DNA of 64,000 nt from Himantopus leucocephalus (taxonomy: Eukaryota; Chordata; Aves; Charadriiformes; Recurvirostridae). Shown here in pieces: positions 35,149 to 48,600 of the stretch (position 1 is its first letter; each line of letters starts with the position of its first letter). The stretch covers positions 52,073,228 to 52,137,227 of the forward strand of contig RSEF01000031.1 in NCBI GenBank assembly GCA_003993805.1, given 5' to 3'. The notes under the pieces are model-generated. The model saw only the letters and a program-made list of their open reading frames with translations. It did no database searches and was not told the DNA's origin. A program made the translations under genes and the position numbers.

Positions 35149-38100
35149 AAGTTGCATAGCTAATCAAATGTTACTAATAAAAATATTCATAATTCTAATT
35201 ATATTATATGTCAACAGCTTGTGTTAGCAGTTAAGTATGAGGCTCTCCAGTAAGCTTCTGTTTCTCCCAACAACATCTCCCAGCACAGCTGGATGGTAAA
35301 AAGAGGGTGGAAGAATCTCTGGTGCACTAGAGAAAGTTGAGATACCAGGAGCAATGTCTGTGCAATGGTCTTTATGTGGTGGTGTCTTACGGCACTTCAC
35401 TATGGCAATGCAAATATACAAGGCAGCTAATATAAAGTGGAAACTCATTTTTGTGGATGATGACTAAAAATGATAAATTCAAAAAAAAATTACATTGAGA
35501 GGTAAATTTTTGAGTGTAATTATATTACCATATGCTGGTTTACCTATCTCTGTGGATATTTACACTTCAAAGTTCAGATCTCCTTCCAGTTACTCTGCAG
35601 CTAACTCACCGTTTACACAGTAAGGGCTATAAAGTAGAGTTTTTCTGGGTAATGAGGTTACACTGACAGTTTTTTCAGTGATCTTGAGCTTCAGTTTTTT
35701 ATTAAATGAAAAATCAGGAACAATTCTCAACATTAAAATACACTTTCTTACTAAGTGGAAATGAAACTATAGGATTTTTTTTCACCTGCATGTCATTATA
35801 AAATTTAACTTTTTCATAATCCTTTTTTTTAATAACATTTTGATCGCATACATGTAGATATTATATATACATTATATATACTCTTTGTATTTTGCTATGT
35901 AATGTCTGAACTGTAAACTTTGATACATTGTTAAGCAGTTGTCAGCAAAACAATGGATTTAATATTCTTTGTTTAAAAATATTCATACCTGTTGTTGAAT
36001 GAGACAGTCTATTCAATCTTATAAATATCATATTTAATAAAGAACAATCCACAGCAAAGAGAAAAAATGTCTTTATCCATAAGCAACCAGATGAGAAATG
36101 GATTTTTATTCAGTCAAATCCTTTTAGTCAATGAAACAGCACTTTCATGCATACTGCACTCAAGTGATAATTAATATAGTCTAATTCCGGACATGATGCC
36201 CGAATTGATGTACTGTCATCAATACCCCATGTTAAAATCAAACCTTGACAGGGACTTAACACCCTGGAACAGGTCATCATATGATAATACTCTTTTTTCC
36301 TTTCAGTATTTGTCTTCAACCAAGCAAAGTATTACAAGATGGGGGGAAAAAAAGGGAAATAATTACAAATGAAGAGTGACGCAGGCTGTGAATAGAACAT
36401 ATGTTAGGCTAGGCAGAGGCAGCAGTGAATTATATCATTTCATGATGAAGTGGCAGTGGGGCTGAACGGACCTATTTTAAACCTTGATGTATTTTATCTC
36501 TACTGTATTTGGACTGTCATCTTTGGAGAAAGACTTTGTGTAATTGAGAGTCAGCTCCAATCTGCATGACTTGAGCATGAAGTGTAAGCCAGATGAACAG
36601 TGTTATGGAAGAAAGGGAAGCATCTAATAAGGTGTAAATGAGTAATAACCTTTATACCTCAGACATTTAAATGTGTTCTATGACATACAATGTTTAATGG
36701 TATTAATTTCACAGTACTATTAATAATATAAACAACGTTTGAAAATATGTAACAGTTTATTTAATTTTACTTTGTTATTTTAATAAAATCTACATATTTA
36801 TGGTGAAGCCATCCTTTGTCACACTGAATGTACAGTTATAAAAGAACCAATTTTTCCTTACATAATTTTTATGATTCTAGTGTATTTTTGTTCTTGAATT
36901 CAACGTTCATCTCCATAGGCTGAGATTATCATTTTGGAGTTATTTGTTAATTTTGCAGGGAATTTGTTTTGATGATGTCTTTATCTGTAATGCCACAAAC
37001 AATTATGTCTCTAAAAGAGTCCTCAAGGAGTCTGTCTTGTGTATCTTTTGCTTTTATTGTAGTAAAAAATTCAATTTTAAGAAAAATAAGTGTTTTACTT
37101 TTCAGGTATTGCCCAGCAAGGAGTTGGTGTTTTGATAGTGTACAGTACATAATCGAGGCTCAATAGTGATTATTTAGGAAGAATTTGTGGTAGTTCTAAT
37201 AAAACCTTAATAAGTCTTCCAGCAGGTTTTGCTTTCTGATGTAGAAGAGCATGTCAATGCTGTACAGCATATCCAGCACAACTCAAGAAGCATGTTACAG
37301 ACTTACTCATTTGAATTTAATTATATCCAACCTTTTTGGGGGATCTAGTTTTGTTAGAAAGATTCTTCAGACAGTTCATCTCTGGAAACAGAATATTTTT
37401 TTTTATTTTTACAGTTATGGGTAAGGACAAGTGACAGCTTCTGCTGTGCAAGCTACTTGTTCTGCATAAACCATTTTTTTCTTAGGTCACTGTAGAAGTG
37501 TAATGAGCATTTTACAATCTCTTGTGCATCCTCTGCATAGTTAGCCAACAGTGTCAAGGTTAGAATAAATGTTATTAACACTCTTCCTCTCGTGTTAAAA
37601 AATAGCTATGCAGAAGAAACAGAAAAAAATAGGCATAATAATGCGGGATATAAACCTTTGTACTGGAGAGAACGCTTATCTGTTAGCCAGATTCACATTG
37701 ACCAATACCTGTATGTAGGGCATCCTCATAACCCAACAAAGTCCGTGTGGGGACGGGACAGGTCTGCCTGCGTAGCTTTGATAGCAGGATTGGGGTCACA
37801 GAGGTTTTGGAAGGAGTTTTTTGTCCTCATAAAAATGGGTTATTGCAGAAATTCTTTTAGATTGCCGTCATAGAAAAAAAAATCCTTCCTACCATTGGAC
37901 TGGAGATCTTAATATGGTAGCATTTTTGTATAGCTCTAACATGTTAAATAAAATATTTTACTTGAAAAGTCTGCGATATCTGACCAAAATGATAGTGACC
38001 AGACTATCTTTTCTTTATTCCTTGCTTTCGAATTATTTTATTAAGTCCGCCTCATGTTTCCCCTCACAGTTTTAACTCTCTACACCTAACTTCTCTTAGC

Positions 38101-38583
38101 AGTCTGTAGATATTGCATCTGTTAATGTTGTTATACTATTTTAGGTATGAATAAGTAATTTCTCGTGAATAAGACACTATGACACAGGACCATGTAACAT
38201 CTTCACATCACTTATTGGGATAAACTGCGTAATGATCTACCATGAGAACAAATAGGTAACTCTTTTCCAGCACATGTAAGAGACTGCGGCGATAAAATTA
38301 AGCAGCTGTAATGATAATAAGCTTGCTTAAAAACAGAGCAGAAGGCTCAAAGTGAACAGGAGAAATGAAAGCTGAGGAACATTGATAGAAGTCATAGAGG
38401 CGACTAGAATTTAAAGCTGTTTTTTGGCATCAGTTCACTCTGCCCTGTGTACTACTTGTGTTTCAATTTCCTTCATACTGATGATCCTGTTGACCTTTTA
38501 CTGTGCAGCTTTACACTCTCATTTTACTACTATTTTAAGACATTGCATGTGGTTCTTGAATAGCTTTCTATTGACTTAAAACT

Positions 38584-38622
38584 ATGTATGCATGCATACA
38601 TGCATATATATACACACATGTA
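38584..38622. repeat. (ATGC)/(ATAC)/(AT) compound microsatellite
   Basis: Alternating purine-pyrimidine DNA: TGTATGCATGCATACATGC, then ATATATAT, then ACACAC. It is self-complementary over most of its length. Confidence 0.75.
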
Positions 38623-41099
38623 TTTAAAGAAGTTAGTAATCTAAAGAAGTTATCTGTTATAGAGACCAAACTTGTTCCTTTTGTACTGCATCTCTATACA
38701 ATTCCACTGTGAAAATTCACTTGAGTCAGATAATCTTCTCGCAACCCAAAAAGCAAGATGATTTCTGGATGAGGAGAAAAGAGTAACATTATCAGAGTCT
38801 GCAAGGTATGGAGCTTGGGCAAATAAAGAGTGTAATTCTGCTTTAAAACAGCAATAAGTGTTTGTGTCTACAGAGCTGAGAAACTTTTCTAAACTACTGT
38901 TTACCAGTAGAGGAGGAACAAGACAACATCAATAAAGCTATTAAAGTAGCAAGAAAACCTGTTCACAAATAAACTCAAGGTAATGTAACATCAATATAAT
39001 TTGATCATATTTGTGGAAAATTTATGGTTTTGAAACTTCTGAACGAAATGTCAGTTCCAGATGTCTGGTGATAAAACCTGGTGCATCTTTTTCTTTACAT
39101 CAGTGATTTCTGGTTGAGATTTCCCTCGGTGTGTTCTGTTTCTTTCATGTCCCATGTGATGTGAAGCTCACTGTGTCCACCCTGGTTCCCACCCACCTCA
39201 TCTACTGTCTTATCTGGCAAATGTCATATGTGCGAGTTTGATCTTGTGGGTGGAGATGTCCCTGTGTGTGGCCACCACGTTCTCAAAGGGATTATCGTGT
39301 TGCAGTTAGAGTGCACAGTCTTTTTTAGGGAAAGGGGTTTATAGAATCAGAAGTATCTTGGGGCACTGTGGCCCACTAGGGCTTAAAATCCATAACAGAA
39401 CGTCACAAATTTGTTGGCTCCAAAACAAAGTCAACTAAGTTGCTGAGCAGACTGGTGAGACTTTTGCTGGTCAAACTGGAGCTGTCATCTTCCTGAAAAC
39501 TGTTACACAGTTCACAGTGATTTGGACAAGTGTCTCTGTGGGTTCAGTTCCTATGAAGAGAAGAAAACAGGTGGTAAATTACAACTTTGTTCTTTTTTCC
39601 TCCTGCTTTTATTTGCCTTTTAGAGGTCTTATAGTAATATGGCCATGTCCTGAGTTAAAAGTTGGTAACTTGTGGAGTCAGAATGAGAGTTACATATTTT
39701 TGACTTATTATGAATATCTTAGTTTGATTTTCACATAGTGAATTGTAATAGTTTTATTTTTTAAAAAAGCACACATTTAGTGTAAAAATCTGTTTGAGAA
39801 AATGCATAATGGTGGCTACATGGTGAGTTCACAGTTGAGAATTAGGTGTTCCTTTTATCTGTCTGTACATCAGTTTGTGATTTTCCCTGTGAATTTCACC
39901 CTGAAGAGTGGAAGAAGTTTGACAGTCAGTGGCAGGCAGATTAGTAGCAGTGCTATTGTCTGTCTGGAAATACACACAGCTCATCGATTTAGAACGGGAC
40001 TTGTAGAGTAAAATCAAACCCACTCCTCTCTACCTTAAATTTTTCAGAAAAAAAAATAACAATTAAACAATAAAAACCCAGAAGAGTGACATTTTACCCG
40101 GAGAAAGTGTACAAATGAGCTGTGCTTCCAAATGTTCTTTGGATTACTTTCATGGCTTGAGATTTACATACTCTGTAAACACTTGTATCCTTCCTACTAA
40201 ACTTCAGATGCTGCAATTGTATTATTAATATTACTACTAATAGTGGTGAAATTGGACAAGAGGCAAATTACAGCTTATTAATATGTAATTTTTAGATTCT
40301 AGATGTGGTGACTTTTAACCAGTCCACAAATTTTAGTATTAGTAATTGAGAAATATATTTGTGTTATTTTTGTTTTTACAAATCGGTTGGTTTTTACATG
40401 AAAAATTTTAGAGAAGTTTAGTATTTTATAAGACCTTTTTTTTAACATTTACCTCCCATCATTTTGAAACTTGATAGCAGCAAAGCTCTGAAAATATTTT
40501 TGCATTTTCATTATTTTAATTTATAAAGCTTGAATTCATTAGTATATAACATAGTCTTTCTGAAGTTTTTTAAGGGATGCAGTAGTTTTGAAATTGTTAT
40601 TGAATTCTAGGAGCTAGAAGCAAAATTGTCCATCCTATCAATAAAAATGACAAATGTGGTACATCTATAAATAATAGCACACTGTAGCTCTCCCAGAAAT
40701 GTTTGTTACAAAGTTTGATAATTCGAAATAAACTTGGAGAACTTTTTTTCTGTTGAAAAAGTAAAATCAGAATATAGAGCATCAGGGAAAAATATTTACA
40801 AAAGAAAAATAAGAAAACAGATCCATGATCTCTGCCTTTCTCTTCTATCATTAAAAAAAAAGCAATTTCACAAAAGAGCAAGGATAGGAATACTTTTCCT
40901 GCAAAAGTTTTAATTGTCCAGTTTTAAGTGTGCTCCATTGTCTGCACATATCAGTCAATGAATAAATAAAAAGAACAATTAAACATCAGTGTTTGTTCAC
41001 AAATTAAATCTTGTCTGGCTAGCTGTGAACAAGGAAGTAGAACTGTAGTGTAAGAATAGAAAACTCTTTTGGGGATTGACCTTGATAGCACAGTACATC

Positions 41100-41118
41100 A
41101 TGATGATGATGATGATGA
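41100..41118. repeat. (TGA)n microsatellite
   Basis: Six tandem TGA units. They give a run of D or M in translation, so a 115-codon plus-strand frame across it is not evidence of a protein. Confidence 0.85.
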
Positions 41119-43786
41119 ACCTCTACCACACTTCTTTCCAGAAACATATTTTTTTTCACCTGTATTTCTGGCAGCTATCACAGAGAAAGATTTTACTTTT
41201 ATTTATATTTTATTTTTCATATACCCCTCTTTATCCATACCCTATGCCCCTATTGCGTTAATGGAACGCAAGAGCCTATTCTGTACTTGTGTTTATAACA
41301 GGGCTACCCTTCCAGACTCCAGTACTGTAGAGCAGCTGGAAGTGTTAAGTGGCCGTCTGTATCAGTACTCCCATCTTTTTAGCATTAAAATTAATTTTCC
41401 TCATCTTGGCATATAAAGAACCCAAGTGTGCCCCTTACCTCATTACCTGAAATTTTACAGTGACACCAACAGCGGGGGACGTGGTGGAGCAGCTTTTTGG
41501 ATATCAAAAGTAGAAGCTCTGGGGGTATTCGCTTGAGTAGACACCGCAGCTCTTGTAGGCTTTAATAGGTTCTTCCATCATGACTGCTGATGGCTGGAGC
41601 AACGTGGATGGATACCATCCAGGTTTTTCTGTCGCTCTGATAGCTTGCAATTTTCATACCTAGGTAAGAGAACAACTAGACACGCATCTGAAGTGTATAC
41701 TTGGTACATAGTACTAATCAGCAGTCTTGTTGACTGTCATAGAGGAGGCTGAATAACAGAACATGTTTATTTATGTATAGTGCAGTGTAGTGACACAAGG
41801 TAAAAATGAAAGTATTTTGTTGACTACCTTAGCTGCTGTTCCAGTAATGCACTTATTTTTTTGCATGAATATTGATTTTCAGTTTGGGAAACACACTGAG
41901 CTCTATAAAATCATCACTCCTGAGCATTATATTTTTATAGAAGGCAGTGTTTAGATATGGGTAGACATAATTAGATACGTAGGTGGGGGGAGGGGTTGGA
42001 TCCCAGTTGGATGCAAGCGTGGAGTGATGCTCAGGTGCTCAGGCTGGGGAATTTCTGGATATTAAGGGAAATGGGTAGTAGGCACGTGGCCTTCCTTGAG
42101 AAGAAAGTGGGAAACAGGTATTTTTATTATACTTGCTTTCTTTTACTTTCACTAAGCTTTCTTAGTTCTGAGCTATGAACAGGACCTCTGGAAAATTTCA
42201 GATCTTTTCAATTTACAGATAAAATTTTCCTTGAATTCCTAACAATGGAATAATTTTTTGATAGCACTAACAAAAAGCTTCTGAAGTGACTAAGTCAATT
42301 TTGAAACAGAACTTTGAAAAGAGGTGGTTGCAGGTATTATTAGAAGCAAGAAGTCGAAAGATTAAAATAAGGCCCTAAAAAGAGAAACAGAGGAAGACAA
42401 TACTCTAAAAAATTAAAAAAGGTTGTAGAAAAAAATTAATACCAAGGATAAATTGGCTGGAGTATGAGAGGAAAGCCACAGTGGAAAGAAAATTACAGAA
42501 TGAACAATCACACAACAAACTGTATATTTTCACTTTGCCAAATCGGTGTCAGTGAGAACCTTCCTTGGGCTCTTCTGCCAGGCTCTGCCGAAAAGATGGA
42601 ACTTCTCAGGCTCAGAGGTGTGCCATAGGATAGTTATGTGAAATCATGTTAATTTCCTTCTAAACAAAATCAGCATGATTTTTTCAATAACCAAAGCACT
42701 ACGGTCTGTCATATTGCCAGTGGAGATGAGGGGGTAGGTTTACAGACAGTAGAATTGCACTGATACAGAAAGTTAAACTTATGGGATCAGGGATGGAATC
42801 CTAACATCATTGACATGAGTAGCTGTTTTGACTTCAATGGTTTTGGGATTCATGTCTTTTGAATACCATAGAGGAAACTGATCTGATAATTATGTCTTTA
42901 TATGACCTTCAGGGTAAAATACTTGTAGTTAAATATTTTAGACAGGTTTATCGTTTTAAGACTATATTGTTTATATTTAAATATATATTAATAATTTATT
43001 TTTAAGATATTTCTTTACGATGTTTGGCGATATTACCTTCGCATGTAGTCACAAAATTACAATTTTTTATTGTTAATACATACATAAAATACTGTGAAGC
43101 TATTGTTTGAAACTGTTAGGCCATTTTGAACTATTCTGTTAGACGGAGATCCTAAATTTGTTATTGAGAAGTTGAACAATATCAATAGATACAGCTGCCT
43201 CTAAAACAGGTTCATATTTTAGAAAAATGTTTTCTTTAAACATGAGAGCAGTCTTTGAGAAAGCAATGTTAAAGAAAAGAAAAACATGAATTAAGGAACT
43301 TTAGAGAGTACTTTAGTTAATTGTATAATTGTAATCATCATAATTTAGTATAATCATATTTAGATTTGTTTAGTGCAATGATTAAAATTGAAATTTCTCT
43401 TGAATGTATTTGGCATAAAATAAGCTCAAAATTTATGAGGGAAGAAAGGAACAGAAATAATTGGATTCTTTGATAGGAATTTAGTCCTGGAAACTGTCTG
43501 TATATTCTTTTTTAATTTTTATTCTTATTATAGGTAGGCACTCTAATTAAAGTCATTTCATCTACTCACATGATTAAAAATAGGTGTTTAAAGCCTAAAG
43601 TTCAATTTTCAGTACATGGTTTTGTATATTCCTTACGTCAGTTGGTAATTTTACAACCATCCAAAATATGCAAGAGCTGCACAAAACACAGTTAATAGTG
43701 CTGGAAGGACATGTAATTTTTTTTTCTTTTTAGGAAAAAACATAGAAGCTTCTATTTTGCTTTTAGTATGTTCAATGACTTTGTTA

Positions 43787-43799
43787 CCAATAGGGGGAG
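43787..43799 (+). promoter_or_regulatory. CTCF-like motif, weak
   Basis: CCAATAGGGGGAG fits 11 of 13 positions of CCASYAGRKGGCR, with mismatches at positions 4 and 12. Confidence 0.25.
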
Positions 43800-44389
43800 G
43801 AAACAATTATAGAGATCATTAAACTGAAGAATAAACAGTAGCCTCTGTCCTCTAAACACAGTCTCCGACTGACTCAGGTATTCGCAGAACCAAGATCTTA
43901 TGACAGAGCAGACATTATCATCGAACTCTTCATTATTTTATATTTTTTGAATGAAGCTACAGACAGGATTTGGAAAATTGAAATATCTTAATGTATTTTA
44001 TGCATAAAGTACTGTGAAATGCATACAGGATTTTCCCTTCATTTTTGCTTTTTGCCTTGGTTGTGTATTTTAACTAAAGTCCATTGAAATGGGTAGTAAT
44101 GTCTGATTAATAATTGGTTGTTTAACTCACAACCATTATTGTAGAAACCTCTCCCTGATCTCAGATGCTCAGGCCTTGTCCCCAGCTCTCCCAGCCGTAC
44201 CTGCTTTCTCTGTCACTTGTAATGACAGTCAGTCAAAAATGATGGCTAAGGTGGGGCTATTCTTTTAAAATTAAAAAAAAAAAAAAGTGATAAATGAAAG
44301 AGTAACACAGTTATCAGTATGGTGATGTGGCTCAGATAGTCCACGGACTTACTTTCACTGTTAATGTCATCTTTTTTCCCCCCTCGAAT

Positions 44390-45520
44390 TCCTCAGCTCC
44401 TCTTGTAATCAGCCTGTATTGTGGCTGGCGTTATAAACATATTTAGATGTCAGATTACCATTGAAATACCTGAATGCTGTTAAAAGTGTGCATCAGTTTC
44501 TCTGTGACATAAATAATGTCTTCCTACAGCTCTCAAGCAGGAGCAGAAGCTTCTGGGTAAGACTTCTAGGCAGATACATAGTAGTACTAATACTAGTAGT
44601 AGTAGTAATAATAATAATAACCTAATGATGTGGAGTGTTTACGGTATGATTTTTTTTAGTCACACAGTATGCTACGAGATCTCTCTTAGTAGATCACTTT
44701 AAAATGACATAATTCCATTGTAAATAAATCATTATCAATGTACACCACAGTATTCAGTTCTAGATAGACAGTCTTATTAGCCAGGGTCGTGAAATAAGCT
44801 TTCCCAAGTTTTCTTTCAACTCTCTTTCTTATGTTCTGTTGAAATTAGACTTCTATACATTGATATGTATTTAATAAGAACATTGCTTTTTTTTTTTTCC
44901 TGGTACATTTCCAGAGCTCTAGCATGCAGTGAAGGTTTTATAGTCAGTGTGCAGTGCAGCAGATGTCATTCCATTTGCCTAAGTCCTGCTGACATTTGGA
45001 GTTGTGGATTAATTGAGCTACAGAATGAAATTTAATTAAAATTAAATACAGACTTGGCCATTGTATCTGTTCATTTTTTACACTCTAGTGTGTACATTTG
45101 CAGTCAGCTCCATAGTTAATTTGTTTAATCAGGATGCTGTGTGGGAGAAGCTGCACTTTGTTTTAAGCTAAAATTGTGGCAGATGCCAAGTGGAGCATCG
45201 TTTCTATAATTTCGTGTGATACATGTCATGTAAATTATGCTATTGATGTGCCTCAGAACAACCTGAAGGGTGCTGAGTATTGAAGTTATTGAAAAAGAAA
45301 AGACTATATAAAAGATGGGTTTTGGTTTGTGTTTTCTGAGGTAAAGATTTTGTTTATACTGATATTTTAAGTACTCTGCTAATTTAGTTAGCTGAAGAGG
45401 AAATATATTGGAAGTGAAAGAATTACAAAAGCGCAATTTATTTCTCTCATAAAATGCCATTGTCAGGATTGGTTTAGCCTTGAGATAGACCTGTAATGGA
45501 AATGTCAACAGAAGGCATTA
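44390..45520. promoter_or_regulatory. candidate conserved non-coding block rich in homeodomain sites
   Basis: The stretch from about 44930 to 45250 is complex, non-repetitive and dense in homeodomain cores (GGATTAATTGAG near 45006-45017, TTTAATTAAAATTAAAT near 45030, TAAATTATGC near 45231), mixed with CAGCAGATGTCATTCC-type E-box text near 44958. A 127-codon minus-strand frame at 45125-45508 overlaps it, but its translation shows no family motif. Enhancer role is inferred. Confidence 0.35.
44594..44620. repeat. (TAG)n(TAA)n compound microsatellite
   Basis: Four TAG units run directly into five TAA units, with degenerate copies just upstream. Confidence 0.85.
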
Positions 45521-46519
45521 AAAAATGCCAATACTTGATTGTAAGTATTTTTTTCTTAATAATTGAGTAGATATATATGTGGGAAGCATTCAAAATTTTT
45601 TTCTTCTCTCTGACCATATTAATAGGTAGCAAACACTAGGTAAAGTAGAAGTAACACTGGAGGGAATATTTATGGATTCTCTCTTTATGCATTTAATTTA
45701 GGTCCATCTGGAAACACTTACTTCTTCTCCTTTATATGTAGGTAGCACTAATTTTAGGTATTCTGACTCAATCTAAATTGGATGCCTAAAGCAGCCAAAG
45801 TAGATGGTACAAATACCTCTCCATGTATTAAAATAAAGAAGACATTAGTAGATGCCACCCTGCATATTGCATAATAAACTTAGTGCCACATTTCTACTGT
45901 GAAAATTGAGGACATAAAGTCTCTCATTTATAGTTTATTGAATGAACAGACTTCTTAAAAACGGGGTCTGTTTTCTTCCACTTTGTCCCTCATGACTACA
46001 ATGAAAATTGTTCAGGCGCAGCACGCTTTTCAAAAGCCAATTGAAATATCGAAATATCCAAGGATATTCACTCAGTTTCCAACAACCTTTGGCTCAAGGC
46101 TTCCTTTAAACAGAGGAAGTGTCTTCACATTTAATATGTAATGAAGGATTTATCTTCTGTGAACTTGTGTGGTCTCCACTTGTGACCACATAAACTTTAA
46201 GCATGCGCAGCAATGCATAACTTCACTGCATGTTGCGTGAAGAAACCCTCTTATTGTTTCTTTTTAACCTGCTGCTATCTCTTTTCCAGCCTGAGCTCAT
46301 CCCACTTATTTTTGTACTTTATTCAATTCTATTTTATCTTTCTTTTTTTTTTTCCCCCTAAGATAGAGGGATGGTTGAACCAGAAATGCATCTGGTATTC
46401 AACATGGGAGCAAACCATGGATTTACATCCATTGCATAGTATAATACTTGTATTTATTTTCCTGCTAAATCTAGGTGCCTAAATTGCAAGTCTGCTTCCC
46501 CGCCCACCCACACCCCCCC
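45521..46519. other. AT-rich non-coding DNA before the LINE fossil
   Basis: No gene was recognised. A complex patch at about 46010-46150 may be conserved. A C run (46513-46521) sits at the border with the LINE. Confidence 0.45.
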
Positions 46520-48600
46520 CCATTTCTAGTTGTCACTGGACTTGCATTTTCCCAGAACTATTTAAGGCTGCAAGATTGTATGCACGTTGGTAATAACCAG
46601 CTCAGAGCCCATCATTTTACCGGCACAGTTAGGATTGAGATTCCCTTGTTCATCACTTCGCTTTCGTCTTTGCTGAATTTCATCTACCATCTTAACATCC
46701 AGTAGTTCAGAGCCATAAGGGCTTTCTTGGCGTTTGCGCCATCAGTTCTTGACTTAAGTGTGTTCTATCATCAGCAAACTTTGTCATCTCACCGCTCACT
46801 CACCCTTTTCTCATCATTTATGAATAAGTTAGACAGTGTGGGTCCTTGTGGAGTTTCTCTGGCATGCACCATGCAAACTGCCCATCCATCCTTACTTGTC
46901 CCCTGTGTTTTAACCAAATTTATCCATGTCACAACCCTTTCTTTTCCACCATGACTGCTTAGTTTCTTTACAAGGCTTTGGTGAAAGGCTGTCAGAAATT
47001 TTTTGCAAACCCGAGCAGACTATATTGAACACATCTCCTTTACAAACTGTTGATACACGTGAATTCCCTTTACCAGGGGCGGTCTGACTCTTACCTGGTA
47101 TAGCAATTTATCTCTCTGTACACAAGGTCTGTTCTGTACTTTAATACCCAGTAACTGGCCTGGTGCACTCTTGAGTCTCGCTTGTTTGCAGATGCTCCCT
47201 GGAACACATTTCAAAAATGGGTGGCACATTTACCGCATTCCAGTCCTTAATGAAGTGGTTTTAAGTGGTAGGTTGCACACTACAATTAGTGGTTCAGCTG
47301 TTACATTCCTGAGTTCCTTTGAAAGGGGGGGTGTCCCTCTATTTGTCCCATAATGTTTTCTACTGACATTCAATGTGAAATAGATTTTCTGCTGAAACCT
47401 TTATTAAGAAAGCTTCAAGTGTAAGAACTTTCTAAAGTTTTCCACAGTTTATTCAGAAGAAGAAAAAAAGAACAACAGCAAAAAACCTGTGACACTTGAG
47501 TACTGATGGTCTTCTAGCTGTGCGAACATTCAAGCACAGTTCCTGCTCCTGATGCGTTTGAAAACACATTATTGTATTGTAAGCTTTTAACACCTTGTGT
47601 GGGTTGTTACTCAAACGTTCTTCTGGACTGTCTCACCGTGTTTATGTAGCTAACCTACCACAGTTTATGATACTCTCTATTCTCAACTATCAGAATGATA
47701 CCATCTTGCTTTTATAACTTCCTTTGCCCTCCTGTCTAATTATTTTAAGTTCTTCATGCCATATCTCTTCTCTGAAGTGACCATTTGCTTCCTGCCTCCA
47801 ACACGACGCCCCTTGTCTTTGCACTGCCTGCAAGTGTTTAACTCTCTCTTTACTGCCTCTCTTGGGGATATAATCCTTTCCGTCTTCACACATAGCAGAG
47901 CTGCAGCATTGCTGAAGTTGAGCACAGCTTTTTGAGGTGAGGCACAGTTGCATGGTTATTTGGGGGGTTTGCCCAAGAAGGTTGAATTCTGGTGCATTGT
48001 CGCTGCTGTTACAGAGTGGATTTTTGACAATAACATTTCAAATCAAGTCTGTTGTTCTGCTCAAAACCAAGTCAAAGGTTGTTTCTTCTCTCATGGGCTG
48101 CTAAGCAGACTGCTCCATCAATCAGTTGCTGACCACGTCTACAAATTCAGCCATATTGTCAGGTCACAACGTGATATTTTTCCAATCCACAGCATGAGAG
48201 AGTAGCCCAAGTCTCCGTTGCCGCAGCATCCTCGCTGTCTGCTCTCCCTCGGCATATCACCGGCAGTGTTGCCAGTTCTGGTCGGGCAGTCAGCGACATC
48301 ACTCCAATACTAAGTTTTTCCCATTTAGGTCTTGAATTTCAATCTTTAGAGCATCTATCTTCCTTCAGACAGCTGCAGTCGAGACCAAATGTGTTTGGTG
48401 TCTGTAAGCAGCCTGAGCTAATATCCCAGCTAACCTGGGCTCTCAGCATCCCTCCAAAACTCTCTAACTGCAGTATCTGTAAAGCAGATGTATTCTGAAG
48501 CTTTGTCCCATATAACATTGCTTTCTTCTTCTCAGTTGCAGCCACCTGAAGTTTGACTTCTTTTGCTGTTCTTATTTGTATCTTACTGGTCATTTATAGA
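46520..48600 (-). pseudogene. decayed CR1-clade LINE ORF2 (endonuclease and reverse transcriptase)
   Basis: Read on the minus strand, pieces in three frames line up in the order of a CR1-type ORF2. Endonuclease text comes first (about 48590-47980), including TFDLVLSRTTDL (about 48077-48042) and the tail NSSDNAPEFNLL (about 48015-47978). The conserved SDH of the family is replaced there, so the catalytic site is lost. A linker follows, then reverse transcriptase: LKELRNVTAEPL (about 47325), HPFLKC for the VTPIFKKG motif (about 47220), TPQGPTLSNLFINDE (about 46855-46811), KFADD with the two catalytic aspartates intact (46767-46781), and MMGSELVITN (about 46617-46588). Many frameshifts and stops divide it. 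Both element ends are missing. It is non-functional and old. Confidence 0.85.

Larger units (their letters stand above)
34051..44389. other. AT-rich non-coding DNA
   Basis: About 10 kb without a recognisable gene. GC-richer patches at 34220-34550, 37740-37830 and 39130-39500 are unassigned. Microsatellites are listed separately. Overlapping open frames on both strands at 34240-34550 and 36944-37166 show no domain. Confidence 0.45.

Noticed and set aside
35680..35735. MIR-like text (TTGAGCTTCAGTTTTTTATTA)
   Set aside because: Only about 20 bases resemble the MIR core, and its other conserved parts are absent.
37592..37873. 93-codon plus-strand frame as a gene
   Set aside because: No recognisable motif and no supporting context.
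39330..39400. TAGAATCA text as an inverted CR1 tail
   Set aside because: The CR1 body sequence that should follow is not present.
41069..41416. 115-codon frame with an aspartate run
   Set aside because: The D run is a translated TGA microsatellite and the rest is translated AT-rich DNA.
45125..45508. 127-codon minus-strand frame as a gene
   Set aside because: No family features; it overlaps a block better explained as non-coding regulatory DNA.
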